Of a DNA stretch of 25,478 bases, positions 15,501-23,058 are shown one piece after another. The position numbers and the translations under genes were made by a program. Each line of letters begins with the position of its first letter. The first letter of the stretch is position 1. The stretch covers positions 1-25,478 of the forward strand of contig JBQCCR010000032.1 in the NCBI GenBank assembly GCA_051961995.1. The letters run 5' to 3'. This DNA comes from 66-474 sp051961995 (GTDB lineage Bacteria; Pseudomonadota; Gammaproteobacteria; Xanthomonadales; Rhodanobacteraceae). The notes below the pieces were generated by a model that ran no database searches, was not told the DNA's origin, and saw nothing but the letters and a program-made list of their open reading frames with translations.

Positions 15501-15842
15501 GCGCGGGTTGGCTTCGCCCGTGCCGACCCAGATTGCCTTGTCGTTCGACGGCACCAGCGCGACCGCGCCGATCGAGGCGCTGCCTTCGTGCTCGAAGATG
15601 TTCTTCCACTTGATGCCATCGTCGGTGGTCTTCCACAAGCCGCCGCCGGCGGTGCCGACGTAATAGATGTCGGGCTTGCCGGGAATGCCGGTCACGGTGC
15701 TGACGCGACCACCCGAAACGGACGGGCCGAGATTGCGGAATTTCAGGTTGGCGAAGGGGCCGGTGGGAGTGGGCGGCGTGGCGGCGAGCGCACCACCCGC
15801 AACGATCAGCCCAAGGAATGCCGCAACGCTTCGTGCTTTCAT
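12510..15842 (-). CDS. Secreted Asp-box beta-propeller (sortilin/BNR-like) protein
   Basis: This 1110-residue exported protein has a signal peptide ending near residue 21 (GGALAA, then TPP). About eleven Asp-box repeats (S/T-x-D-x-G-x-x-W) run through the first 700 residues, for example KTTDDGIKW, SADDGKTW, TTDAGKTW, SQDGGKTW, SVDGGKSW, STDGGANW, SKDGGANW and TTDFGAHW. This is the fold of sortilin/Vps10 and GH74-like propellers, often annotated as glycosyl hydrolase without proof of activity. A Lys/Glu-rich linker (encoded at about 13340-13460) separates the propeller from an Ig-like region (LPGTYQVKVQ) and a C-terminal helical domain. The start is supported by GGGAG 6 nt upstream. Such proteins are common in peptide-degrading soil proteobacteria; the substrate is unknown here. 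Confidence 0.9.
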   Translation of the reverse strand: MKARSVAAFLGLIVAGGALAATPPTPTGPFANLKFRNLGPSVSGGRVSTVTGIPGKPDIYYVGTAGGGLWKTTDDGIKWKNIFEHEGSASIGAVALVPSNDKAIWVGTGEANPRNDVLVGHGVYYSADDGKTWQFKGLADAGLISKIIVDPNNADTVYVAVQGNPWKPSETRGVFMTTDAGKTWNKVLYVNDTTGASDIAMDPSNPNVLYAGMWTEQRKPWTQVNGSTDGGIWRSQDGGKTWNKLGNGLPTRDATDRVNIAIAPSAPDTIYALMPTQKCMLWGSTDGGDKWDCVSNNHELAVRMFYFSAMAVAPDNPKTIYFSSFNLMKSTDGGKTAKVIDRGVHVDHHAIWVDPKNPKRLIQGNDGGAFESVDGGKSWRSFNNMPIEEFYTVAISNTVPFGVCGGIQDDNAACGPSNSLAGSGIWGADWWNPSGGDGTYVVPAPSDPTIVYAASQNGSTSRIDMHDMTRHYVRPVMEDMSDTPISKLDYRFNWASPIAVSATDPNTLYLGANVVFKSTDGGANWQTISNDLTRNLKEHQPVAGDPVFHDISSAENTDTILSISLAPTDPNVIWVGTDDGLVWVSKDGGANWTNVSTGLPQAVSLGRIYQIGVSPFAAGTAYLAVDGHMLGDEHPYVLKTTDFGAHWQGISNGLPDNYAAVVVREDPNRKGLLALGTMRGLYLSFDDGAHWEPMTGNLPTMAVWDIKFTKSPHDLVMATHGRGLWILDNIEALEQWQPKLANDAFHLFPAAQGTEWLEFGGRHIGPAPGEFKTPNPPSGPVIAYSLAKAINVPKACSAEEKKKENGDESAQESAAPALHGDTQQKGARKANTEKKKAPAFNECNPVVITVTDSAGKPVASFHAPGKAGINVASWNMRYEGVELPEALRAEERPDENHGPKGPLALPGTYQVKVQANGRSATETVQVVADPRVNPPMDVQRAAFDTAMKLRDEAAADVAMIGRAYDTMQALDKVLDSTASAQAGSDKANVHASAVALKEQLGDFAADIYNPDIQYKVPEDDLHQLSPWAMSFFGVYRGVSRMGPDQAPNARQQQYIAKMEAGLQPKLDTFNGSLHQAVVNFNQQAKKAGVQTLPVSEPVKIGDPKLLAPAE

Positions 15843-16228
15843 GACCGCTCCCGTCAGACAATTCCCCCACCGTAGTCGCAGGCGGAAAGATCGCGGGAGT
15901 GCCGGAAGTCAGCGATTGGCGTGGATTTGTGTGACGGAGTTACGGCCGCGCGACTCGGCGCAAGCGGCGCTGCGATCCAGGTTTGCGGGGCGTGTCGGCG
16001 CCGCAGACATGATCCGCCGTGGCTCACTGATGAGGCTCGCGGCGGGTGACTCGCCGCGCGGCCGACCCGCCCTGCGGATCTGCCACAAGCGTAGGCCCAT
16101 CTTGGGAAAAGATGGGCCGAAGTCGAAGGACAGTGCCGCTTCGACTTCGTTCGCTTCGCTCACTACGCCCAACGCGAACGGTCTCTTTCACCCGCTGCGC
16201 GGCCGACCCGCCCGACGATCTCCCGCGT
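15843..16228. repeat. Intergenic repeat region with two adjacent perfect hairpins
   Basis: This 386-bp gap has no convincing gene. GGCCCATCTT (16094-16103) pairs with AAGATGGGCC (16109-16118). Immediately next to it GAAGTCGAAG (16119-16128) pairs with CTTCGACTTC (16139-16148). Both stems are perfect over 10 bp. The motif GCGCGGCCGACCCGCCC occurs near 16057 and again near 16198, flanking the hairpins. The structure suggests a dispersed non-coding element. The 87-codon minus-strand frame across it (15909-16172) looks like a by-product of the repeat. The promoter of the beta-propeller gene must lie towards the left end, but I could not pick it out. Confidence 0.55.
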
Positions 16229-16834
16229 TTACGGCGCCTTCCCTTTCTGCATCTGCTGCACGATCGCCAATGCTTTCGTCACGTGCTCGTTGGGTTTGAT
16301 GTGATCTTCCCCCGAGGACAACGAGCTGACGATCTTGCCGTCCTTCGCGATCACGAACGTGGTGCGCGGGATAAAGCCATGCGTGACTGCCTTGCCGCGA
16401 ACATCAGTCACGTTCGGCTGCGGCGGGATCAGCTTCAGGCCATACGAAGCCGCGATCTTGCCGTTCGCATCGGAAGCCACCGGGAACTTGTCGGCGCAGT
16501 AATCCGGATCGGAGGAAAAATCATTGAGCCGCTGGATCGAATCGGCGGAGACGCCGATGATGGTCGCGCCCGCGGCCTTGAACTTGTCCGCCTGCGTGGC
16601 GAAGGTGTGGGCTTCGAGATCGCAACCGCCGGTGTAGGCGGCCGGATAGAAGTACACCACCACCGGCCCCTTCTGCAGCGCATCCTTCAGCGAGAAGGTG
16701 AAATCCTTGCCGGCCTGGCTGGCCGTGGCCGAGAAATCCGGTGCCGCGGCACCGGCCTGCAACATCGCGAACGCCGGTGCCGCCAGCAGCAGCGCGGCGC
16801 CGAACACCATTGAACCCGCAAGACGCTTGTTCAT
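16229..16834 (-). CDS. Exported peroxiredoxin (AhpC/TSA, BCP-like)
   Basis: This 201-residue thiol peroxidase should reduce hydrogen or organic peroxides in the cell envelope. The signal peptide ends near residue 23 (LLLAAPAFA). The thioredoxin-fold core has VVVYFYPAAYTGGCDLE, which keeps the peroxidatic P-x(3)-T-x(2)-C motif, with Cys at about 72. A second Cys in SSDPDYCADKFPV is a candidate resolving residue. The conserved Arg lies in IPRTTFVIAKDG. Start ATG 16832-16834 has GGAGGG about 7 nt upstream. It is 83 bp downstream of the cytochrome c peroxidase gene on the same strand, so two envelope peroxide-removing enzymes sit together. Most BCP proteins are cytoplasmic; the export signal is the odd feature. 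Confidence 0.9.
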   Translation of the reverse strand: MNKRLAGSMVFGAALLLAAPAFAMLQAGAAAPDFSATASQAGKDFTFSLKDALQKGPVVVYFYPAAYTGGCDLEAHTFATQADKFKAAGATIIGVSADSIQRLNDFSSDPDYCADKFPVASDANGKIAASYGLKLIPPQPNVTDVRGKAVTHGFIPRTTFVIAKDGKIVSSLSSGEDHIKPNEHVTKALAIVQQMQKGKAP

Positions 16835-16917
16835 TTCGCAACCCTCCGGTTTGTCCCATCAAACTAGCACGCGGCACGTTCCGCGTCAGGCAATGGACCG
16901 CCGGAGGGCTGCTTCAC

Positions 16918-18360
16918 TTACAACGCCGAGAGGAACGCGACCAGGTCGCTCTTCTGCTGCGCCGTCATGCCGACATGGAAACGGGTGTCGTAGAAATCCA
17001 CCACATCGTTGAGCGTCGCCGCTGACCCGTTGTGGAAGTACGGCGCGCGCGCGGCCAGTCCGCGCAGGTTCGGTCCCTTGAACTTGCCGATATCGGCCCA
17101 CTTGCCGGTCAACATCGCCAAACCCGGATCGGTGGTCTGCACAGTCTGACCGGTGCTGTTGTTGCGCAACGTGTAAAGCGGCAGGTCGGGCGTGCGCCGG
17201 CTGGCGTCCGCAATGCCGATGTTGAGCGGCGCACCCACGGAATGGTTGCCGATGTTGGGCGCGTTGTGGCAAGTGCCGCAGGTGCCCTCGATCACCGGCT
17301 TGCCGGTCGCGTCGTTCAAACCTGCCACGCCGCTGATCTCGATCTTCATCGAATTGAACAGCGCCTCGCCGCGCGCGATCGCGGCTCGTTGTTGCGCACC
17401 CGGGGCGAAGTTGAACCGCGAGAGCGGATCGTTCCAGTTGTCGAACAGTCGCATCACTTTCGGGTCGAACGGCTCCAGCGTCGGGTCGTTGCCGAGTGGA
17501 TCGTTGATGCCGATCCAGAAGCGCTGCTGCACGAGGAAGCTCGGACCGCCCATGCCGCCGCGGTCATTGAGCATGCCGGCCCGACGGTCGGAAAGTTGCG
17601 CGGTGACGAGGTGCGATTCGAAATCCACGATCGCATCGAGCGTGGCCTGATCGGGCGTCGTCGCGGCCTGCTCGTGGCCGAGGATCGCGTGCAGCGCCTG
17701 CGAGGCAAGACTGCTGCGGATGTCCTCGAAATCGAGCCCCTGGTCCATCGGCGGCTTGAACGGCGCGAAGGTCTCGCGGCCATCCCACATCACCGCGCTG
17801 TCCCAGATCAGGTTGGTCGCCGGCAGCGGACGCCGGAACAGCGAAAGTTGCACGGCGCTGGCATATCCGTAGGGATCGTCCACCGCGGCAAGCGTGAACT
17901 CCGCATTCGCCGGCATCGGCAGGCCGACGCGGATCACGCCGCGATTGAGCAGCATCGAGAATGCACTTTCCCGCGCGGCGAGCGTGGAAACATCGGCAAG
18001 CGGCGAGTCGGCGCCGTCCACCAGCGCGAAAATCGGATCCAGCCCGTTGGTGGCATTGAAGCGCCGCTGGATCTCGGCGGGGGTGATCGTCCAGCCTTCC
18101 GCCTGCCGGTGGCAGGAGTCGCAGGTGCGGCCGTTGCTGCCGAGGCTTTTGAAGAAGGGATTGCTCGTGTCAATGCGACCGCTTGGCGTGCTGGTTTGCA
18201 GCGAGCCGGAGGGGTCGGGCGTGATCAGCGCACCGGGCCCTTGCGGATGCGGAAGCCTGAGCGATTGCGCGGCGCTGCCGCCGGAAACGGCAAGCGCCAG
18301 GATCAGCGCGGCGGCGGCCGGCCGGCGATGGATGAAACGGGAGAGGCTGCAACCAAACAT
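16918..18360 (-). CDS. Di-heme cytochrome c peroxidase (MauG/CcpA family)
   Basis: This 480-residue periplasmic protein would reduce hydrogen peroxide to water with electrons from small cytochromes, or carry out a MauG-like oxidation. A signal peptide covers about residues 1-31 (LALAVSGGSA, then AQS). Two c-type haem sites are present: CDSCH at 80-84 and CGTCH at 361-365. The C-terminal signature APYFHNGS...TLNDVVDFY (about 440-456) is typical of bacterial CCPs. The protein is longer than classical CCP (about 330), with inserts between the haem domains. The start at 18360 has GGGGGA about 7-8 nt upstream. The exact substrate cannot be told from sequence. Confidence 0.92.
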   Translation of the reverse strand: MFGCSLSRFIHRRPAAAALILALAVSGGSAAQSLRLPHPQGPGALITPDPSGSLQTSTPSGRIDTSNPFFKSLGSNGRTCDSCHRQAEGWTITPAEIQRRFNATNGLDPIFALVDGADSPLADVSTLAARESAFSMLLNRGVIRVGLPMPANAEFTLAAVDDPYGYASAVQLSLFRRPLPATNLIWDSAVMWDGRETFAPFKPPMDQGLDFEDIRSSLASQALHAILGHEQAATTPDQATLDAIVDFESHLVTAQLSDRRAGMLNDRGGMGGPSFLVQQRFWIGINDPLGNDPTLEPFDPKVMRLFDNWNDPLSRFNFAPGAQQRAAIARGEALFNSMKIEISGVAGLNDATGKPVIEGTCGTCHNAPNIGNHSVGAPLNIGIADASRRTPDLPLYTLRNNSTGQTVQTTDPGLAMLTGKWADIGKFKGPNLRGLAARAPYFHNGSAATLNDVVDFYDTRFHVGMTAQQKSDLVAFLSAL

Positions 18361-18552
18361 GAGGGATTCCCCCGAAGCGCGAGTGTGTCAGTGCGCAGAA
18401 CACCGGGCGTGGGGGGATTGCGACATCGTTTGCGCAAGATGCGACACGCCCGACTGCCGTGCGTGGCGAGTGTCGAACCGGGCGGTGCCGCGACCTGTCT
18501 GCTCACCCTTCGATACCCCGGGGCGACGCGGATCTGGACATCAGCTAGCGAT

Positions 18553-21345
18553 TCAGTTCAGCACGGCGCCGCAGGAAGCGATCGGCCGGCTCAATGCGGC
18601 ACGCGCGCGCGCCAGCTCGGGATGCGAGGTCAGGCCATTCGCCTCCATGATCTGGCGCGCATCCTGCGCCTGTTTCGCCGCGTCGCTGCAATCACCCGCG
18701 CGCGCCTCCGCCACCGCAAGCCACAACTGCGCGGCCAGGCGGCGCGGATGCGTCGGCGGCAGTTCGGCGCTCGCCTGCTGGATCGCATGCTCAAGATTCA
18801 GGCGCGCCTGTGCCGGCTCGCCCTTTTGCAATTCGACTTGCGCCAGCAGGGTGTAAACCCAGAGCAGAAGCGGGTCGTGGCGACCGACGACTTCGGCGAG
18901 ATGCTGTTCGACCGTGGCCTGGAGATGGTGCGGACACTGCGGGGCGGGCGCTTCCGCGCAGGCCAGCAGCAACCGCGCTTCGGCGATCAGCGGCGGAATG
19001 TTGTATTTGCGCGTGCGCAGGCCGGCGATGGCACCCGGCAACAGCTCGCGCGCGACTTCCGGCTTGCCCTCGAGCAGTGCGATGCCGGCGAGTTCGCTGT
19101 CCACCCGGCCGACGCGCATGCGATTGGCCGGATCATCGCCATAAAGCTTGCGCGCCTGCGCGAAGCCCTGCTTCGCGGCGGCAAGATCGCCCGCCTCCAC
19201 GTCGCCGAATGCAGCGGTTTCCAGCGAATCGCCGTGCAACGCGCTGGTCGCGCCGAACCCGGCCGAGGACAGCGTGCGCGCCAGCTTGCAGTCCTTCAGC
19301 GCGTCCGCACGATCCGCCCTCAAACCATCCAGCACGCAGGCCTTCTGCGCGGCGTACACCTGCGTGATCTGCGGAGCGCGGCCGATCCGCGCATACATCG
19401 CGAGCGCCCGCGTGAACAGCGCGTGCGCCTGGGTCCAATGGCCGGCACGGTATTCCGAGGAAGCCAGACCCGCCAATGCCAGCGTGGTTTCGTTGCTGTA
19501 GGCACCGAAGTGCGCAAGCTCGAACTGATACGTCTTGCGCCACATCGGTATCGCTTCGTCATAGCGCTCCAACCCTTCGAGCGCGGACGCGACATCGTTG
19601 TAGCCGACGCCCACGCGCGGATCGTCCGGCCCCCAGGTCGCGATCCCTTCCGCCAGCGCCTCGCGCGTGAGCGCAAGCGCCGCATCGGCGTGGCCCTCGC
19701 TGTTCTCGACCGCAGCCAGCGGCTCGAGCAGATCAATCAGCGCTTCGCCATGGATGTCCTGCGCGAGCAGGCGCTGATGTGCGAGCCTCAGATCGGCACC
19801 GCCGGCCGCGTAATCCTCGACACGCACCTCGGCATAGCCGCGCGCGGTCAGCGCGCGGATCGCATTGATGTCATCGGGTTGCAATGCCCGCTGCGCCAGC
19901 GCGACCGCCCGATCTGCCAGCTTGCGCGATTGCGGCAAGTCGCCGAGGTTCTCGTACAGGCGTGAAAACATCGCCAGCAGGTCCACGCGCTCGCCGACGC
20001 CGAGTTGCGGCGACTTGTCCAGTTTGGCTACCCCGTGCGCCAGCAATTCACCGAGGCTTGGCTGCCTGGCTTTCGCTGCGCCGTAGCGCAGCGGGGCAAA
20101 CAGGCTCTCGACGAAATCGCGCACCATGTTGGCCCGCGCGGCCTGCTCGCGAGCCACCCTCGCCTGCCACAGCGCCACCGACCACGACACCAGGATCGCC
20201 AGCAGGAACAGCGCGGTGACCGCCACCCCGCCGCGGTGGCGCGCGACGAACTTGCCGGCGCGATACCAGCGCGAAGGCGGATGCGCCAGCACCGGCTCGC
20301 GCGCGAGATAGCGCTCGACATCGTCGGCCAGCGTGCCCGCCGCGCCGTAGCGATGCTCGGGTTCCGAAGAGCTCGCCTTGGCGACCACGTTGGCGAGATC
20401 ACCGCGCAATTTCGGTTTTGCCGCGGGATACGGCGCACCCAGTTTGCGCGCAGTCGGGGATGTACGCGGTTGCGCGTCGCGGCGCTCGCCGGTCAGCAAC
20501 TCGTGCAGCAACACGCCCAGTGCATACACATCGGTCGCGGTGGTGAGCGGACCTTTCCCGAATTGCTCCGGCGCGGCATAGGCCGGCGTCAGCGCCATGT
20601 GCAGAGTGCGGGTCACTTCATCGGAATCGTTGTCGAGCAACTTGGCGATGCCGAAATCCAGCAGCTTCACGTCCCCTTCGGCGGTCACCAGCACGTTGGA
20701 GGGTTTGAGGTCGCGATGCACGATCAATGCGCGGTGCGCGGCCTCCACCGCGCGGCAAACCTGCACGAACAATTCCAGCCGCCGGCTTTCGGAAAGCCCG
20801 TGCTCGCGCGCGTAACGCGTGATCGGCACGCCATCCACCAGCTCCAGCGCGATGTAAGCCATGCCGTGTTCGGTGATGCCGCCTTCGATCAACCGCGCGA
20901 TGCCGGGATGTTGCAGTCGTGCCAGCGCTTCGCGTTCGCGGCGGAATTGGCGTTGCGCCTCCGGCGTGTAGAGGCCGCGCGTCAACAACTTGATCGCGGC
21001 GTCCTGGCGCACGCCTTCGGTGACGCGAAATGCGCGGAACACCGTGGACGAGCCGCCCTCGCCCAGCACTTCCACCAGTTCGAACGAACCGATGCGGCTG
21101 CCGGGCGGCAGCGCAATGGGGACTTCCGTCTCGCCGATTGCCCGCGCGGTGCTGGCCGCGTCGCCGGAAGCCAGCAGTTCGTCATCGGTGGCGTCGGCAG
21201 CCAGCATGCGCTCGAGCGCGGTGCGCCTGTCCGGATCAGGACAATGTTCGTCCAGCCAGCGCGCGCGCTGGGGCGCAGGCACGGCCAGTGCCTGCTCGAA
21301 CAGCTCGCGCAAACTGGACACCGACTCCACCACGGAACGCTCCAC
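18553..21345 (-). CDS. Transmembrane Ser/Thr protein kinase with TPR-like C-terminal region
   Basis: This 930-residue Hanks-type kinase has an N-terminal helical region (1-80) and a kinase domain at about 87-350. The domain has the Gly loop LGEGGSSTVF (94), VAIK-type Lys 119, HRDLKPSN (210-217), DFG (230-232), APEQ (258-261) and DVYALGVLLHELLTG (272-286), so it looks active. One membrane segment (374-393) is followed by about 530 residues of degenerate TPR-like helical repeats, presumably periplasmic. The gene follows an ECF sigma factor by 48 bp, a pairing seen in Xanthomonas EcfK/PknS and Vibrio EcfP/PknT, where the kinase activates the sigma factor. The start is GTG at 21345 or the GTG four codons later, which has GGAG 6 nt upstream. 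Confidence 0.93.
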   Translation of the reverse strand: MERSVVESVSSLRELFEQALAVPAPQRARWLDEHCPDPDRRTALERMLAADATDDELLASGDAASTARAIGETEVPIALPPGSRIGSFELVEVLGEGGSSTVFRAFRVTEGVRQDAAIKLLTRGLYTPEAQRQFRREREALARLQHPGIARLIEGGITEHGMAYIALELVDGVPITRYAREHGLSESRRLELFVQVCRAVEAAHRALIVHRDLKPSNVLVTAEGDVKLLDFGIAKLLDNDSDEVTRTLHMALTPAYAAPEQFGKGPLTTATDVYALGVLLHELLTGERRDAQPRTSPTARKLGAPYPAAKPKLRGDLANVVAKASSSEPEHRYGAAGTLADDVERYLAREPVLAHPPSRWYRAGKFVARHRGGVAVTALFLLAILVSWSVALWQARVAREQAARANMVRDFVESLFAPLRYGAAKARQPSLGELLAHGVAKLDKSPQLGVGERVDLLAMFSRLYENLGDLPQSRKLADRAVALAQRALQPDDINAIRALTARGYAEVRVEDYAAGGADLRLAHQRLLAQDIHGEALIDLLEPLAAVENSEGHADAALALTREALAEGIATWGPDDPRVGVGYNDVASALEGLERYDEAIPMWRKTYQFELAHFGAYSNETTLALAGLASSEYRAGHWTQAHALFTRALAMYARIGRAPQITQVYAAQKACVLDGLRADRADALKDCKLARTLSSAGFGATSALHGDSLETAAFGDVEAGDLAAAKQGFAQARKLYGDDPANRMRVGRVDSELAGIALLEGKPEVARELLPGAIAGLRTRKYNIPPLIAEARLLLACAEAPAPQCPHHLQATVEQHLAEVVGRHDPLLLWVYTLLAQVELQKGEPAQARLNLEHAIQQASAELPPTHPRRLAAQLWLAVAEARAGDCSDAAKQAQDARQIMEANGLTSHPELARARAALSRPIASCGAVLN

Positions 21346-21393
21346 GGCCTTGTGCAGAGAACCCCGAATGCGCGCCGTTTGCGACGCGTCAAT

Positions 21394-21927
21394 TCAATCC
21401 ATTCTCGCCTTGATGAAAGCGCGGGCGAAACGCCAGTCGCGGTCAATCGTGCGGCGTGCCAGCCCCAGCTGTTCGCCGATCTGTTCCAGGCTCAGGCCCG
21501 CGAAATAGCGCAGCTCGACCACCCTGGCCGCGCGCGCATCCATCTGCTCGAGTTCGTTGAGCGCCGCATCCAGTGCCAACGCATGTTCGGCGGTCTCGAA
21601 CGCAAGCCCGCCGTCGCGATCGTCCAGCGTGACGCGCTGCCATTGCCCGCCGGCGCGCAGGCGCAAGCGATCGCGCGCACGGTTGATCAGCAGGTGCCGC
21701 ATCGCCTGCGCGGCATAGCTGAAGAATTGCGCAGGCTGTTCGAACCGCAATTGCTCGCGGTCGCCGATGCGCAGGTACAACTCGTGAACCAGTTCGGTCG
21801 TATCCAGCGTGGCATTGCGGCGATTGCCGGCGAGCTGCCGCGCGGCCATTGCCTTGAGGCGCGTGTAGACCTCGGCGAACAGCGCGTCCGTCGAGCGATC
21901 GTCCGGCATCTGCGTGCTGTCAGCCAT
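21394..21927 (-). CDS. ECF RNA polymerase sigma factor (TIGR02999/ECF43-like)
   Basis: This 177-residue sigma-70 family protein directs RNA polymerase to a specific gene set. Region 2 (about 12-85) contains LDTTELVHELYLRI, the hallmark of the TTELVHE subclass, and FSYAAQAMRHLLINRARDR. Region 4 (about 125-172) has VVELRYFAGLSLEQIGEQLGLARRTIDRDW with a clear helix-turn-helix. The chosen start (ATG 21925-21927) has AGGGG upstream at about 12 nt; the ATG 10 codons earlier has no ribosome site. No anti-sigma gene is adjacent; the next gene is a Ser/Thr kinase, so phosphorylation of a region-2 threonine (possibly Thr 43 or 44) is the likely switch. That step is inferred from related systems. Confidence 0.93.
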   Translation of the reverse strand: MADSTQMPDDRSTDALFAEVYTRLKAMAARQLAGNRRNATLDTTELVHELYLRIGDREQLRFEQPAQFFSYAAQAMRHLLINRARDRLRLRAGGQWQRVTLDDRDGGLAFETAEHALALDAALNELEQMDARAARVVELRYFAGLSLEQIGEQLGLARRTIDRDWRFARAFIKARMD

Positions 21928-21975
21928 CGCGCGGCGCCCCTGCCGACCTGCTTCCATGATACGCGCGGTGGCGCA

Positions 21976-22242
21976 TCAGAGCAGCCGGCGCCTCCTGCCG
22001 CTGGCGGGCGAGAGATCAATCAGCAACGCGATGATGATGCCGATCACCGGCACCATCGTCCACTGCCCGGCGAACCAATGCTGCACGGCCGTGTACCACA
22101 GCAGCGTCGTCGGCAGGAACACAAAGCCCAGCACCGGCCACAACGGATTGCTGAACACGTTGAACCAGTGCGAGAACAGCCACACCAGCACGATCACCAC
22201 GCGCGGCACGCACAGCGCAAGCAACACGAGCAAACACGGCAT
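21976..22242 (-). CDS. Small inner-membrane protein, first gene of the sigma-kinase operon
   Basis: This 88-residue protein starts MPCLLVLLALCVPRVV at ATG 22240-22242, with AAAGGA about 7 nt upstream. The longer open frame (to 22323) adds a non-conserved-looking tail and no ribosome site. It has three hydrophobic segments (about 2-20, 35-52 and 60-77) and a short basic C-terminus (GRRRRLL). Similar small membrane proteins are widespread, but I know no function. It lies 48 bp upstream of the sigma-factor gene on the same strand and is likely co-transcribed, so a role in sensing or in anchoring the kinase is possible but unproven. Confidence 0.75.
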   Translation of the reverse strand: MPCLLVLLALCVPRVVIVLVWLFSHWFNVFSNPLWPVLGFVFLPTTLLWYTAVQHWFAGQWTMVPVIGIIIALLIDLSPASGRRRRLL

Positions 22243-22333
22243 GGCGGAATCCTTTCGCGGCTTTGGCACCTCGATGCTACCCGATCGGACGTGGGTAGGG
22301 CCGGGCGGCGCGGGCGCATCCACCTTCGACTGC

Positions 22334-22405
22334 AGGTTGGGCGAGCGAACCCCGACATTTCGATGTTGGGTTTCGCCGGACGCGGCACGGGCTCAACCCA
22401 ACCTG
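22334..22405. repeat. Dispersed palindromic repeat (AACCCAACCTG ends)
   Basis: CAGGTTGGG (22334-22342) and CCCAACCTG (22397-22405) are perfect terminal inverted repeats of a 72-bp element. Inside, CCCGACAT-TTCG-ATGTTGGG (about 22352-22371) forms a second hairpin with a TTCG loop. On the minus strand it reads AGGTTGGGTTGAGC and then GCGAAACCCAACAT, resembling a repeat family found between genes in many gammaproteobacteria. It lies between the sigma operon and the VOC gene. Confidence 0.65.
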
Positions 22406-22439
22406 TACGAAGGCTGGGCGGCTGTCCCGTCCTGCGGAG

Positions 22440-22865
22440 TCACTGTCCTGCTCGATCCGGCGGCCCCTTCAGTTCCACCGTGTTGCCTTCCGGATCTTCG
22501 ATGTAAATGGACGGCCCGTTGCCTTCCGCGCCGTAGCGCCGGCCGATCTCGCCGATCGCCACGCCGTGCGCTTGCAGGTGCGCGAGCATCGCCGCCTCGT
22601 CCCAGGGTTCGATGCTGAGGCAGAAGTGGTCCATGTTGCGCGCTTCCACGCCCGGCGCCGCACCGCCCTTGCGCCCGAGCTTGCCTTCAATGTCGATCAG
22701 ATCAATCAGCGACGCGCCTGCGCGCAATTGCAGCAGGCCGATCTCCGCCTGTTCGCGTTCGAACGTACAGCCCAGCACGTCGCAATAAAACCGCCGCATC
22801 GCGGCTGCGTCGCGCACGCGCAGGACGATATGGTCGAGCTGCCGAAGTCGGAAAGGCACGCTCAT
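22440..22865 (-). CDS. VOC-superfamily (glyoxalase/dioxygenase fold) protein
   Basis: This 141-residue protein has the two beta-alpha-beta-beta-beta units of the vicinal oxygen chelate fold. LRQLDHIVLRVRD opens unit 1 with a metal-ligand His; FYCDVLGCTF follows. MDHFCLSIE opens unit 2 with the second His. SIYIEDPEGNTVELKGPP closes with the usual Glu ligand. The metal ligands therefore look complete, consistent with a lactoylglutathione-lyase-like or resistance-type enzyme, but the substrate is open. The start at 22863-22865 is preferred because the fold begins right after it; the ATG 15 codons earlier is the alternative. Ribosome sites are weak at both. Divergent from the next gene. Confidence 0.88.
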   Translation of the reverse strand: MSVPFRLRQLDHIVLRVRDAAAMRRFYCDVLGCTFEREQAEIGLLQLRAGASLIDLIDIEGKLGRKGGAAPGVEARNMDHFCLSIEPWDEAAMLAHLQAHGVAIGEIGRRYGAEGNGPSIYIEDPEGNTVELKGPPDRAGQ

Positions 22866-23058
22866 GCGATTGACGCCATCATGGCCCGGAAGGTGGGCAT
22901 TATGGATCATGCGAACGATCCCGCCCGGAACCGCGGAACGGCGCGATGTCGAATCCCGCAGCCGTCAGTCGTCGCCATCATGTAGAGCCGTAGCCGGAGC
23001 GCAGCGCATCCCCGCCGCACGCGGCCCGCGATGTCGTCATAAACAGGAGACCCAGGAC

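Noticed and set aside
15909..16172. An 87-codon minus-strand frame in the gap before the beta-propeller gene
   Set aside because: It crosses both perfect hairpins and repeated motifs, has no ribosome site, and is best explained as a translated intergenic repeat.
17032..19965. A + strand open frame of 977 codons across the cytochrome c peroxidase and kinase genes
   Set aside because: It spans two well-supported minus-strand genes and their spacer, and its composition is that of a shadow frame.
20005..22506. A + strand open frame of 833 codons across the kinase, sigma and small membrane genes
   Set aside because: It runs through several unrelated minus-strand genes with conserved motifs and shows no family resemblance itself.
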